Assembly (NCBI GenBank): GCA_018524725.1
Contig: JAEUWP010000019.1
Location: 1-30,537, forward strand
Direction: 5' to 3'
Origin: Podaxis mareebaensis
Taxonomy: Eukaryota > Basidiomycota > Agaricomycetes > Agaricales > Agaricaceae
DNA: 30,537 nucleotides
Part shown: positions 19,575 through 30,488 of the stretch, one piece after another
How the letters are laid out: each line of letters opens with the position of its first letter
Numbering within the stretch: the stretch's first letter is position 1
The notes under the pieces: model-generated
What the model was told of the DNA's origin: nothing
The model's input: the letters and a program-made list of their open reading frames with translations, nothing else
The model's database searches: none
Program-made: the position numbers and the translations under genes

Positions 19575-22500
19575 TCCTCTCCTGATTTTCAGCTCATCTC
19601 TCTCTCTTTTCCCAAAAAACTCTATTTCTTGAACTGTTATTTTGACCCTTCTAATGATTCATCTATTTCTTATCTGGAATCATGTATCCCTGTTTTTCCA
19701 AAGAATGCCATTTGTGCTGGCAGGGACTTCAATTCCCACTCAGGTGAGTGGGACCCCCATGTATCTTACCATTCAGCTAGAGGCAACCTCTTAGTTGACA
19801 TCATGAATTCACTCAGCCTCACCCTTTCAACTCCCAAAGCCATTAAATATACTCATATCCCTCTAGATGACTCCAAGCACCCTTCAGTCATTGATCTAAT
19901 TTTTATGGTCAATGACCCCCTCCTCCCTAGCCCAGTCCACTCAATACACAGTGATTGGCAATTCAAATCTGACCATCTCCTCCTCCTCACCTCCCTCCTC
20001 CTTCCTTCCCCTTTCTAACCCTTTATCAAAAAGCAGACAATTCCCAAAGACTCTAAAGAAGAGGCTGCTTTCCTATATTCCATTACTCAGTGCATCCAAG
20101 CCATCCCCCCTACCTTTCACTCACCTAGTGACATCAAAAACTATGCTAAAGCCATGTCCACTATCATTGATCAAGAATGGCAAAACAATGCCAAACTTGT
20201 CAAGGTCTGCACAAAGTCCAAACCTTAGTGGAACCTTCAATGTTCCACTGCTCTCAAAGCATTCTAGACCCATAAATCCAAGGCCAACTGGAACAACTTT
20301 AGATAATGCACATGAGCAGCCAAGCATGCATTCTTTGACAAGAAAATCAAGGACATCACTGAAGAAAACTGGCATCCCTGGGACCTCATGTCCTGGATTG
20401 GCAAGAGAAACCTCCCCCCTTCCCAGTCCATTACTTATAACAGGAAGAGTTATGACAAGCTAGATGATCTCTGGCAAGCTCTTGACTCTTTATACAACTC
20501 CACCTCTAACCACTCAGTTGACCTAAATGCTGTTGATTCCATAAATACCCAACCAGAGCACCCATGGCCCTCCTTCTCCAATACTGAACTATTTGACACC
20601 CTCAACCCATGTGCCAACTCCTCAGTGCCTGGACCTGACCACCTATCCTAGGCTCATATCAAACACCTAATGTCCAATGACATCCTTTGCAAAAATTTCC
20701 TCCTCTTTGCTTCCAAATGCATTGAGCTTTCCACCTGGCTGGAACACTTCAAGAACTCTACCTCTATCATCATCCCCAAACCCAACAAACTGCACTATTC
20801 TACCCCAAAGATGTTTCAACCCATCATCTTACTCAACACCCTCAGGAAACTCATTGAGAAGATGATTTCCTCATGTATGCAATTCAAGGCTGCCCAATAT
20901 GATCTCATCCACCCCCTCCAATTCAGAAGTATTATTCAGTGCTCCACTGAAGACACTGGCATTTATGTCACACACTGAGTTCATACTGGGTGGAAAAAAT
21001 AGCTAAAAACAAGTGTCATCACATTTGATGTCACCCAATTTTTCCCTTCTATAAACCATTCTATTCTATGTTCTGTTCTCAAACAACATGGATTCAACTC
21101 TAACCTTGTCTCCTTCTTTTCACACTATCTTAAAGATCACTTCACTACCTACTCATGGAACAACAAACTTTCTCCCAAGTTCCCCACTTCTGTAGGTATA
21201 GGACAAAGATCTGCCCTCTCTCCCATTCTCACTACCCTTTCCCTTTCCCCTTTTATGTACCATTTTTCCAGCAACCCCCATTGTAAAATAGTTTCTTTCA
21301 TTGACAATGGACTTATCATTGTGTAATCTCCTTTTGATACTAACTGCCATCTTCTTTCACAGGTCTATAAATCCTGTGAAGAACACCTTCTCTGCCTCAG
21401 CTTTGTCCTCAAAAGAGACAAAACTGAGGCCTTCCACTTCCCCAACTGTCCCTCTCATGACCCTAATCCCCTTGTTCTCATTGAGGATGGTTTTATCATT
21501 CACCCCAAACCTTACCTCTGCTACCTAGGGTTCTGGTTCAACCAAAGTCTATCCTTCAAGGAACATATCTGTTTTTATTTGACAAAGGCACTCTCCACTG
21601 TCCACTGCATGTGCATACTCAGAAATTCTGTCTGTGGCCTCTCCTCCTTACACAAGAGACTCCTATATTGATCCTGTGTAGTCCCAATAGCCACATATGG
21701 ATTCCATCTCTAGTTTAATCACAACACAAGATACTGCAGACTAGTCAAATCCCTCCAGTGCATGCAAAGGCAAGCCACCCTCTGGATAACTGGCACTTTC
21801 TGTACCTCCCCCACTGGTGGAGTCAAAGCTATTGCAGGCCTCATTCCCATCCAACTCCACCTCTTTAAACTCACAAAAAGATGCTCCCTCCATTTCTACA
21901 CCCTCTCTTCATGCCATCCCCTTAAACTCCTCACTCACAATGTTGACCCTCTTGACACACAACACACCAAACAGCACTTGACAGCACTAGACTTTGTCTC
22001 AGATGCTCAACTGGTCACAGACTGGTTCCAGCATCTTCACCCTAGTGCCAAACATGGCCAGTGCCTGCCAGATTTGTTTAGTGACCAAATCAAATTCATC
22101 AAGTGCCCTGACCCTTTGAAAGAAGGTGCCATGGCACTCCACATTGCTAATGCATCCTGTGCCTATGATCTCTTCTTTTCCTCTCCTGTATCCCTAGTAG
22201 TCTCTACAGATGCTTCCATTCCTAAAGATAGTTCTCTTTCTGCTGTCTCTTCTTTCCTTGTCTTCAATTCTTCTGCTTCAGACATTATTTCCTCTTCTGT
22301 CCATCCACATGGCAGAGTTCTCTCTTCTGATACTGACTCCATCATCCTCACTTCTGGTCCATCCCATCCTCAGCAAAGTGGTCCATTCATCTCCAAGCAC
22401 ATAACCTCACCAAGTCTCTCCACATCCCTAATAATCACCACCAACCCTTCCATACATCTCTAGGGTCTGTTCACAAATACTACACTGACAAATGTCTCCT

Positions 22501-22942
22501 TCATTGAAAGACACTCATGAACAATCCCTCCTATCATGGCCATAATTGGCTCCCCCTTGTCAATGTAGCTGAACAGCCCCTAAAGCCCAAATATGCCAAG
22601 GGAGGAACTTGGCTGAATTCACCTTTTGGGTGAGATGCCCAACTTTGTGTGCACTTCACTTGCTGTGTCACCAATCATGTGTCCATCAGTGCTTTCAGAC
22701 AGTGCTTCTTCCCAGGGTGCTACATCACTTCTTGCCCCTGTGGTAAAATCCTCAAATCCTGCAACCACTTACTCACTGATTACCCATGCTTCCACTGGAT
22801 CATCAACTTTTTAGAGTGCAATCCATTGGCCTTTTCATTCACCAACATGTTACATGGACCCATCACATTGGAGGAGTACAACACCCACTGCCTCACTCAG
22901 AGAGAGCAACTTGCCACTAATGGAGTTCTGGACATTCACTGA
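19575..22942 (+). pseudogene. LINE copy 1 ORF: endonuclease (partial), RT, RNase H, Cys/His tail
   Basis: One frame to about 22460, then a frame change for the C-terminus (about 22520-22942). The APE-type endonuclease tail has CAGRDFN, SVIDLIF and KSDH. RT spans about 20600-21700, with PGPDH, STPKMFQPI and the catalytic box SFIDNG at 21297-21311, where Asn stands for the second Asp. The RNase H-like start is STDASIP (about 22202). The C-terminal region has FFPGCYITSCPCG. Stops are mixed: TAA 20016, TAG 20649, TGA 20976, TGA about 21669, TAG 22461 and others. Several TAGs face Trp in the sister copy. Confidence 0.88.
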
Positions 22943-23200
22943 AGGACTTTCTCTATTTCTCTATTGCCTCATAGCTAGCTCCCTGCTCCTATGCCTCTTC
23001 CTCTTCAATTTTCTCTATCATCTTTTTTGCATCTCAATAAGTCAGTCTCATCTTTCTTTTCATCTCACTTGTCTCATAGTATAGCTCCCTACTTCCTACT
23101 CTCTTCTCCTTCTCTTTCCTCCCCTTTTCTTTTTCTCTTATCTCTAGTTTTGATATTGGGACTGCTATTGTGCACCCATTTGTAGTAGCTAGTCTATTGC

Positions 23201-23206
23201 AATAAA
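23201..23206 (+). terminator. Poly(A) signal of LINE copy 1
   Basis: AATAAA, 11 bp before the terminal A-run at 23218. The preceding 19 bp, including GTAGCTAGTCTATTGC, are conserved in LINE copy 2. Confidence 0.85.
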
Positions 23207-23225
23207 CTCAGATTTTTAAAAAAAA

Positions 23226-24208
23226 TGCTGAAGGACAATGAAGCTCTGGATGTTTAGGAAAGGAGAGATAGAAATCAATTTTCATAGGGAAGGGAGGAGT
23301 GTAAGCCATGGCTTACACTAGAAGGCATGTTTGGTGCTGATATGGGATGTTCTAAATTAGGAAGAGGATAAAAGAGTGAGTTGAAGAGGATGTTTGTAGC
23401 TCATCTCTTGATACAACCTCCAATAGTATCTCAAGTCCAGCATATTCCTCTGTCCCCTCTGCCCTCCTCAATTAGTGAGGCCATCATATCAATACTCCCT
23501 CATGCATACATAGATAGCAGCCTTTCAGGATCCAACAGAACAGATGAACATAATTATCACATTGAAGCTCACAACCATAGCCAATCTCCTCCAAACTCTG
23601 GAAATACAACCAGCTGGGCATTGTGAGTAGAAGGATATTTTCTTTGAATTTATTTGAAGTGGGTATACTGTCAATTTGTGATCTCATATGTTTTGTGCCT
23701 GATTTCAGAAAATGATATATCCATGCTCTCACAGCATCAGATAAGACAATAAACATTCAGCAGGTATAAGTATACTTACTGTACTATCAAAGGCTTTGAC
23801 TTCAAGCTCTAGTTTAACAAATTAAATGGTATAAATTGTGCTATATTACATTCTATCACTCTATGCAGCCAACCATATTTGGGTGCCAAATATTGTATTT
23901 GTCATATGTTGGAATATTTAGTGGGATCTCCAGCAGCCAAATATGAAATGTGGTATAGCAGGTAAATACAATGGAAAGACTATTAATATTTGGATACCAA
24001 ATGAGTCAAAGTATTCACTACCATATTTGCATACAGCAAACTTGTCAGGATATGATTCATATTCAGATGTATATTTTCTTGTAAAATATGAAGCATATTA
24101 AAAGGCAATATATATATCATATAGGGGGTGATATAATATACATATTCATAGGGGAAAGATGATACTAATTTCAGTAGAACATTCTCTTAAGGAATATTTT
24201 ATATACTT
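23226..24208. other. Unassigned AT-rich stretch
   Basis: No supported gene. Short open frames on both strands around 23381-23756 overlap each other and resemble nothing I recognise. GTGAGT at 23627 and TTTCAG at 23704-23709 look like a possible intron, but the joined frame closes at once. The upstream half of the copia integrase, expected here if LINE copy 1 had simply inserted into copia, was not found on either strand. Confidence 0.5.
23298..23319. repeat. Perfect 22-bp palindrome
   Basis: The half-site AGTGTAAGCCA is followed immediately by its exact reverse complement, with no spacer, centred on the CATG at 23307-23310. It is much longer than expected by chance in this length and lies in non-coding DNA. 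Confidence 0.95.
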
Positions 24209-24220
24209 CACTACAAAAAT
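24209..24220 (+). repeat. CACTA-like transposon terminus
   Basis: CACTACAAAAAT matches the conserved start of CACTA/EnSpm terminal inverted repeats. The transposase fragment at 25716-26228 points toward this end, as expected for a left terminus next to the gene's 3' end. The partner terminus is not in the window, presumably beyond LINE copy 2. Confidence 0.6.
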
Positions 24221-24276
24221 AGTGATCACATGCTCAGTGCACACTGATCACTCACTCAGAGTGCACTGACCACACA
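24221..24276. repeat. Subterminal inverted and direct repeats
   Basis: AGTGATCA at 24221 and TGATCACT at 24245 form an inverted pair, each containing the palindrome TGATCA. AGTGCAC occurs at 24236 and again, followed by TGACCAC, at 24260. Clustered short repeats just inside a CACTA end are typical transposase-binding sites; this role is inferred from position. Confidence 0.55.
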
Positions 24277-25489
24277 ATCATTGGAGTCAATGTGAAAATC
24301 CACCTGCAGAAGATATGCATTGGGTGACTGCATACCATTCTAATGATTTGCTTGCCATACACATTCACTGGTGCAGTCAAAACCCAGAGATGTCATTTCC
24401 AAGTTGTCAATTGGAGTATTCTATTTCTAGTACATTGTATGGTAAGCTCACTGCTACCCCTGCTGGCATTGACTCTAGGTTGAAGTAGTGCTGAGATTGG
24501 CCAGGTGCCTTGATGAGTTTCAGGGCTCTTGAGCTGCTGAGGAGGATCAAGGAAGACTAGCCCTGTTCAAATTTAAGTCAGATCATGATGCATTCAGATG
24601 AAGAGCCAGAGTCAGATCACCAAGTGGTTGAAACCTGGACAGGACTTCAAGCAACCTCAAGAGAACTGGAAGAATTGAAAGACAATTTGCCAACTCAAGC
24701 CATCAGATGATGCAGTCAAGTATGATAGAATGAACCTTTTAGGTAAGGATTTTGTGATGCAGCATCAGAGCCCACTCAGGACATGGGTGAAGCAGGTAAG
24801 ACTACCACACCTAAAAGGAGTGATGGTACATCACAATCTTTGCCAAGGGCTTTCCCCCTGCCAAAGAAGGACCAGAGAGGAAAGGTCAGAGGGATGGAAG
24901 GAATTGGGCAGGAGGAAATGAGAGAACAGTGCAGGAACTGAGATTGTATTGACAGCCTTGTGTAGGCATGGATGCATCAGCAAGGACAGTGGAAGATTAT
25001 CCACTTTCTGAGTAAGATGATCATGAATGCAAATTGGCCAGGACAAGGTTAGAGGTGACACCAGTGTCTTGAGCATGCCTGAGTGGACACATAAGGTCAC
25101 ATAGATCCTCACCAGGTCATAAGCTCTTGAAGGAACTTGGCTAAGGCTTTGAACTAGTGTCTGAAGGGAGATTTGAGCTGCTGAACTTCTGATTGCCAAA
25201 GGCCAAGAGATGATGCACACAGATGATCCAAGGCACAGCACCAGCAGTCAGTTAAACTGCAACACTGTCTTCCAAGGTCTTCCAAGTAGATGGCTGATAT
25301 AATGGGTGGCAGTGGGTGTTGAGCAACATTGGTAATTGGAGATGATGGGGGAGCAAGGTACAAGCCATCAGTAGCATCTGGTGCATCCTATCATCCCACA
25401 TGATTCACTGATCACCCTGTCATCTCTGACTGGCTTGTGTGTCAGCAACTTTGACAATGCTTCATTCAAGCTTCATTAGGCCTGTAGGA
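24277..25489. other. Unassigned interior of the CACTA-like element
   Basis: No recognised domain. On the + strand a frame from about 24588 encodes an acidic 41-residue segment, and another is open from about 24746 to a TGA at 24940 with basic, Pro-rich composition. On the - strand 25241-24831 is open for 136 codons from a non-ATG codon. None has a motif I can name. The rest of the transposase, expected here on the - strand, is not recognisable. Confidence 0.4.
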
Positions 25490-25573
25490 ATCAACTTGGA
25501 AAATATAGATCAGGTGTATCAACTTGAAAAATATAGATCAGGCATATCAACTTGAAAAATATAGATCAGGCAT
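25490..25573. repeat. 28-bp tandem repeat, 3 copies
   Basis: Units begin at 25490, 25518 and 25546 (core ATCAACTTGAAAAATATAG). Units 2 and 3 are identical; unit 1 differs at two or three bases. The identity of two copies beside badly decayed coding DNA suggests recent slippage. Confidence 0.9.
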
Positions 25574-25715
25574 ATCAATGGAACTCTGAAGATAGAAGAG
25601 TCTCAGGCAAATGAACTGAAAATATTTGCAATGCCAACATCAGGAAAAACTACTTTCCTTTATCAAAATCAATTAGGAAAAACAAGGGCAAATAAGGTAT
25701 TATAAGCATCAAACA

Positions 25716-26228
25716 CAAATGCCAGTGTGTGGGTGCTGCAAACCTACTGATCTTTTGAGCTGCCAAAAGATCACAGACAATGGCAGGAATAGCACAAAGG
25801 ACACACTGACCTTTGGGATAGAGGTGCATGCACAAGAAGTAGACACCTGGATTCCAGAGCTCAAGGAAGGTATTCACAATGGGTTTGAGATAATGGTTGA
25901 CTGTTGTGAGAGGAGGCTCATTGGGTCCAGGGATAATACCCACAAGGAAGATGTTCTCTGGTTTATATCACTGGTTGGGGGGTAAATTGAGGCATACCAG
26001 TAAGATGACTCCAACTGATATCTTCTTTCCAGCTTATTTGTTCCCCAGAGGGTTGAAGAAATCAATGCAAAGGCTGAAAACATATCTACCCTCCTCTTGA
26101 GAAGATCCAAAGTGTTTGCCATCAGGCCTAAGAAAGCTTTTGAGGATTAAACCATCGAAGATGTCATGCATTTGCTTGGAATCATGGTGGTGAGGTGATT
26201 TCCATGCATTATCCATCAATTCCTCAAC
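25716..26228 (-). pseudogene. Plavaka-type (KDZ/CACTA-related) transposase fragment
   Basis: Reads leftward from the LINE copy 2 insertion point: SKQMHDIFDG, EGRYVFSLCIDFFNPLGNK, then AGKKISVGV, VCLNLPPNQ, YKPENIFLVGIIPGPNEPP, NHYLKPIV and CDLLAAQKISRFAAPTH. This order, especially FFNP-GNK, GIIPGP and CDLPAARK-like blocks, is what I recall of Plavaka transposases in mushroom genomes. One TAA (26034) replaces the Gln of the GNKQAGK block and one TGA (about 25970) an Arg. The frame degenerates after about 25716. The N-terminal part is cut off by the LINE at 26229. Confidence 0.82.
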
Positions 26229-26252
26229 TTTTTTTTTTTTTTTAAATCAACA

Positions 26253-26258
26253 TTTATT
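26253..26258 (-). terminator. Poly(A) signal of LINE copy 2
   Basis: TTTATT on the + strand, AATAAA on the element strand, 9 bp before the A-tail. The upstream GTAGCTAGTCTATTGC is shared with LINE copy 1. Confidence 0.85.
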
Positions 26259-26523
26259 GCAATAGACTAGCTACTACAAACAGGTGCATGATAGCAGTCC
26301 CAAGAGCCGAAACCTACAGACAAGAGAAAGAAACAGAGAAAAGGAGAAAAGAACAGAAAATATGGGAGGGGAGTGAGGGAGCTAGCAATGAGGCAACCAA
26401 CACAAGATATAGTGTACAACCAATCAAACAGAGAGAGAGAAGAGAGACGAAAGAAGATAGATAGAGGAGAAATGGAGCTAGTGAGAGGCAAGCATACATA
26501 AGAGAGAAAGAAATAAAAGACCC

Positions 26524-29500
26524 TTTTAGTGGATGTCAGGAGTGCCATGTAGAGCCAGCCTCTCTCGTCGAGTAAGCCATCGAGTGTTGTAATCCTCAAA
26601 AGTGATTGGTCCTTGTATCTGGTCAGTGAAGGAGAATGCTGCTGGGTTTTTATGAAGGAATTCGATAAGCCAAAAGATATTCGTATGAATACCATATGGC
26701 TGGTGATAATGGGGACAATGATGGATGATGTGGTCCCAGGTTTCGAGTTCCTCACCACATGGGCAGGAGGTGATGTAGCGCCCTGGAAAGAAGTGCTGTC
26801 TGAAGGCACCAATAGGCACATGGTCAGTAACACAGTGAGTGAAGCACATGCAGAGATTCAGGTCAGCACCTAAGCCAGATGAGAGCCAGGTGCCACCTTT
26901 GGCATATTTCGGTTCCAGGGGTTGGTCTGCAGGGTTGGTAAGAGGAAGCCAGTTATGGCCTCAGTATTTGGGAACATTCATTTTTTGCCTCCAAAGTGTG
27001 GTGTAGTGGTTGTGAATGTAACCTAGGGAGGTGTGGATGGGGAACCTTGGGTTGTTGGGAATGCACAGCAACTTGGCGAGGTTGTGCACTTGGAGATGAA
27101 CTGACCATTTTTTGGAGGAAGGGACTGACCAGAAATGGATATTATTGAGGGGGGAGGAAGACAACCACTCTCAGAGAAGAGGGATGACTGCTAATGTGTC
27201 TTTGTGGGCACTGTGGGGGCCATAGTTAAAAAGTAAATTTGCAGAAGAAATGGAATCCATAAAAAAGGAAATGGAAGAACAATTGCGAGAGATAGCAAGA
27301 GAAATGGATGAGAAGAGACTGAGATGGATGGCATATGATTCGGAATCAGAAGAGATGACTTCCCCACAGGGGTGGACAGAAGAGGAGAGAATGTCTGAGG
27401 TAGAAGAACCAAAAACAAGGAAAGCAGAAGTGGCAGAAAGCCACGGATTGAGAGGGACAGAACCATCAGAAGAAACAACTAAAGATACAGGAGAAGAGAA
27501 AGAAGAGTCCCTAACTACATTTAGAGATTGTATATATCAAGTCTTTACATTATTATCAACTGGGGAGGGGCATTGATGAAAATGGATTTGGGAATTGAAT
27601 TGATCAACTAGACACTGACTGGGTTTGGCACTGGGGTGGAGGCAGTCAAACTGATCCAAGATAAGTTGGGTGTCAGATACAAAATCTAGCACCATGGATC
27701 AGGTTTTGGTAGAGTGCACATCAAGAGGATCAATGTCACATGTGAGAATTTTGAGGGGGTGGGATGAGGGGAGAGTTTGGAAATAGAGAGAGCACCATTT
27801 AGCCAGTTTAAAGAGGTGAAGTTGGATGGGGATGAGACCGGCAATGGCTTCAACACCACCTGTGGGGGTTGTGCAAAATGCTCCAGTGATCCATAAGGCT
27901 GCAGACCATTGCATTTGTTGTAGTTGTTTAATAAGGCCTCTGTATTGGCCATTTCAGTTAAACCACAGACAGAATCTGTATATGGCTATAGGAACTACAC
28001 AAGATCTGTATAAGAGTCTTTTGTGTAGAGGGGAGAGGCCTCGGATGGAGTTGCCAAGGAGACACATGTACTTGACCATGGAGAGCGCTTTGGTGGAATA
28101 ATATTGGACATGCTCCTTAAAGGAGAGTGCCCAATCAAAGTAGAAGCCCAAGTATCGAAGATGATGCTTGGGCTTGAAAATGAGTTTGCCATCAGTTGGA
28201 TGCTCGATGACAATGTGTGGATCTGGTTCAGCCCAGGGCTGGTTAGAGAAGTGGAAAGCTTTGGTCTTGTTATGCTCAAGAGTGAGGCCCATGGAGGTTA
28301 GCAACTGTTCACAGCTAATGTACACGGAGGCAAGTAATTTACAGTTGGTGTGGAATGAGTCAGACTGTACTATGATGAGACCATTGTCAACAAAAGAGAG
28401 TAATTTACACCGAGCATCATTAGAAAATTTATGAATGAAGGGTGAAAGATAAAGAGTGGTTAAGATTGGGGATAGTGCAGATCCTTGACCTACACGTACA
28501 GAAGCAGGGAACAGAAGGGATGAATCAGAGTTCCACAAATATATAGTGAAACAATTAATTAGATAGTCCAAGAAGAAGGAAACTATCGATGAGTGGAAAC
28601 TGTGTCTTTTGAGAATATTAATTAAAAGAGAGTGATTTATAGAAGGAAAGAATTGGGCGATGTCAAAAGTGAGGACACTCGTTTTCAAGTTCTTTTTCCA
28701 TCCAGTGCAGACCATGTGAGTAATGAAGACTCCTGCATCTTCAGTGGATTGGTGAATGATTCCTCCAAATTGTAGAGGGTGGACAAGATTGAATTGGGTA
28801 GATTCAAATTGGAGACAATTGGAGATCATCTTCTTGATAAGTTTGCCTAGCGTGTTTAGGAGGACAATAGGGCAGAACATTTTAGGGGTTGAATAATGAG
28901 GTTTGTTCAGTTTAGGGATAATAACTGAAGTGGATGTCTTAAAGTATTCCAGCCATGTGTGGAATTGGATACATGCAGAGGCAAATGCTGTGAAGTTTGA
29001 TTTAATGTTGTCATCAGACATGAGGAATTTGATGTGGGCCCATGTGAGGTGGTCTGGGCCTGGAGCAGAGGAGTTAGCACATGGGGTTAAAGTGTCTGTT
29101 AATTCCTGAGTTAAAAAAGGGGGCCATGATCACTCTTTCTGATCTGGGGTGAAATTGGCTGTGCTGAGGTCTACAGGTCTGTTGGATGCTGCATTGTAAG
29201 TTTCATCAAGTGCTCTCCATAGGCTCTCAGGCTCATCACACGGTTGTCCTTTATGAAGGATGGATTGGGAAGGGGGAAGATTGTGTTTTTTGACCCATGA
29301 CATCAGGTCCCAAGGACATCATTTCTCTCTCAAGATCTCCAGAATTTTACGATTAAAGAAAGCTCGTTTTGCTTTTCTGGTGGTGCATCTGAAGTTTGTC
29401 CAATTACATTTGGTTCTGTGGGCATTGAAAGCATATAGAGTGTCAGAGCATTGGTTATTCCACCAAGGCTTAGAATGTCAGCAAATTTTAACCTCAACAG

Positions 29501-30488
29501 TGTTGGCATTCCATTCCTCAGAGATGATACTGAGAATGGAGGTAGTGTATTTGTTGACATCTTCTGAAGAGGTGAAGGTGGGAGGGATGGCTTTCAAGCA
29601 TCAGGAGCAATTGTACAAGAAAGTGGCTTCTTCTTCAGAGTCTCTTGGGATGGTGCACTTGGAGATGATAGGGTGAGCAAGCAATGAAAAGGGAATGTGC
29701 GTGAGGAGGGGGACATGATTAGATCAGGACCACCACTCATGTTGGTAGGAATGAGTAGGAGTGGGAAGATCCTTGGGAGAGATTGCAAAAATGAGATCAA
29801 TCACTGTTGCTGACTTGTTAGGGTCATCAGGGAAGTGAGTGGGAGCATATTGGATTGGAGTGGATCTTGTGAGTCTGATCATGTCCATGATGTCACAAAG
29901 CAAGTCTGCATGTGCTGAATGATGAGGTGCATCATGATCCCAATCAGGAGATCTCATGTTGAAGTCTCCTCCTGCAAAGCAGATATTGTTAGGGAAAGAA
30001 TGTATACATGATTCTAAATAATCAATTGAAGAAGAATCATTTGTTCCAAAGTAACAGTTAAGGAAGTACTGTTTACTGGGGATAGAGAGGGAGAATAGTT
30101 GGAAGTCAGGTGATGAGATAATGTTTGAATGAATGATCAGGTTGAGAGATCATAACAAATTGCATATGTAAGTGAGAACACAAGGTTTAGGGATAGATTG
30201 GTCATGAAGTAAAAGCCAATCTTTGTGAATAGGGGGTCCTTCCATCGGATCTCCTTCAGAGGTCAATGTGGATGGAACATTGTGAATGAGCTTGAAAGCC
30301 GGCTCTTGTAAGCATAAAATGTGAGCATCTTTAAGTAAAGGGGAATTTAAAAGAAACTCAACAGTTGACCAGTTCTTTTGTACATTAAATGAACATATAT
30401 TAATGCTAGATAATGAGGAAGCAGTGTTATGTTCAAATTGTTCAGACATTAACAGCACGCTGTTATGGCCTAAACTGTTTTCAGTCAT
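26524..30488 (-). pseudogene. LINE copy 2 ORF: APE endonuclease, RT, RNase H, Cys/His tail
   Basis: About 1320 codons in a single frame. The first in-frame ATG is at 30488; a TGA lies just upstream at 30516. The endonuclease starts SSINICSFNVQKNW and has CLQEP and, at about 29970, CFAGGDFN. RT: PGPDHLTWAH (about 29050), STPKMF, FDIAQFFPSINH, and the catalytic SFVDNG at about 28382-28396 with Asn in place of the second Asp. RNase H-like: SSDGSVP (about 27470), SDSESYAI, FFMDSIS. C-terminal zinc-like region: ITSCPCG...HIIHHCP (about 26740-26780). Premature stops are TGA at 30150, 29724, 27954, 27699 and about six others; none is TAA or TAG. Natural stop TAA at 26524. If the Asn is not original, the copy is inactive twice over. 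Confidence 0.92.

Larger units (their letters stand above)
19563..23225 (+). mobile_element. LINE copy 1, 5'-truncated, with poly(A)
   Basis: A non-LTR retrotransposon lacking the start of its endonuclease and ending in eight A's at 23218-23225. Coding order: endonuclease C-terminal part, RT, RNase H-like domain, and a C-terminal Cys/His region. It is the same family as 26229-30537 in opposite orientation; the terminal 25 bp before the AATAAA signal are identical. It lies at the truncated edge of the copia element. A target duplication could not be fixed, because the 5' junction is uncertain within about 25 bp. Confidence 0.93.

Noticed and set aside
23381..23626. 81-codon + strand ORF with a downstream GTGAGT
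   Set aside because: The joined frame stops immediately after the candidate acceptor, and no family is recognisable.
24831..25241. 136-codon - strand open frame
   Set aside because: It starts at a non-ATG codon, has no recognised domain, and the opposite strand is partly open too; left as unassigned and not called a gene.
27191..27478. 95-codon Leu/Phe-rich - strand frame that looks membrane-like
   Set aside because: A shifted reading of the LINE copy 2 RNase H segment; the in-frame reading shows SSDGSVP and SDSESYAI.
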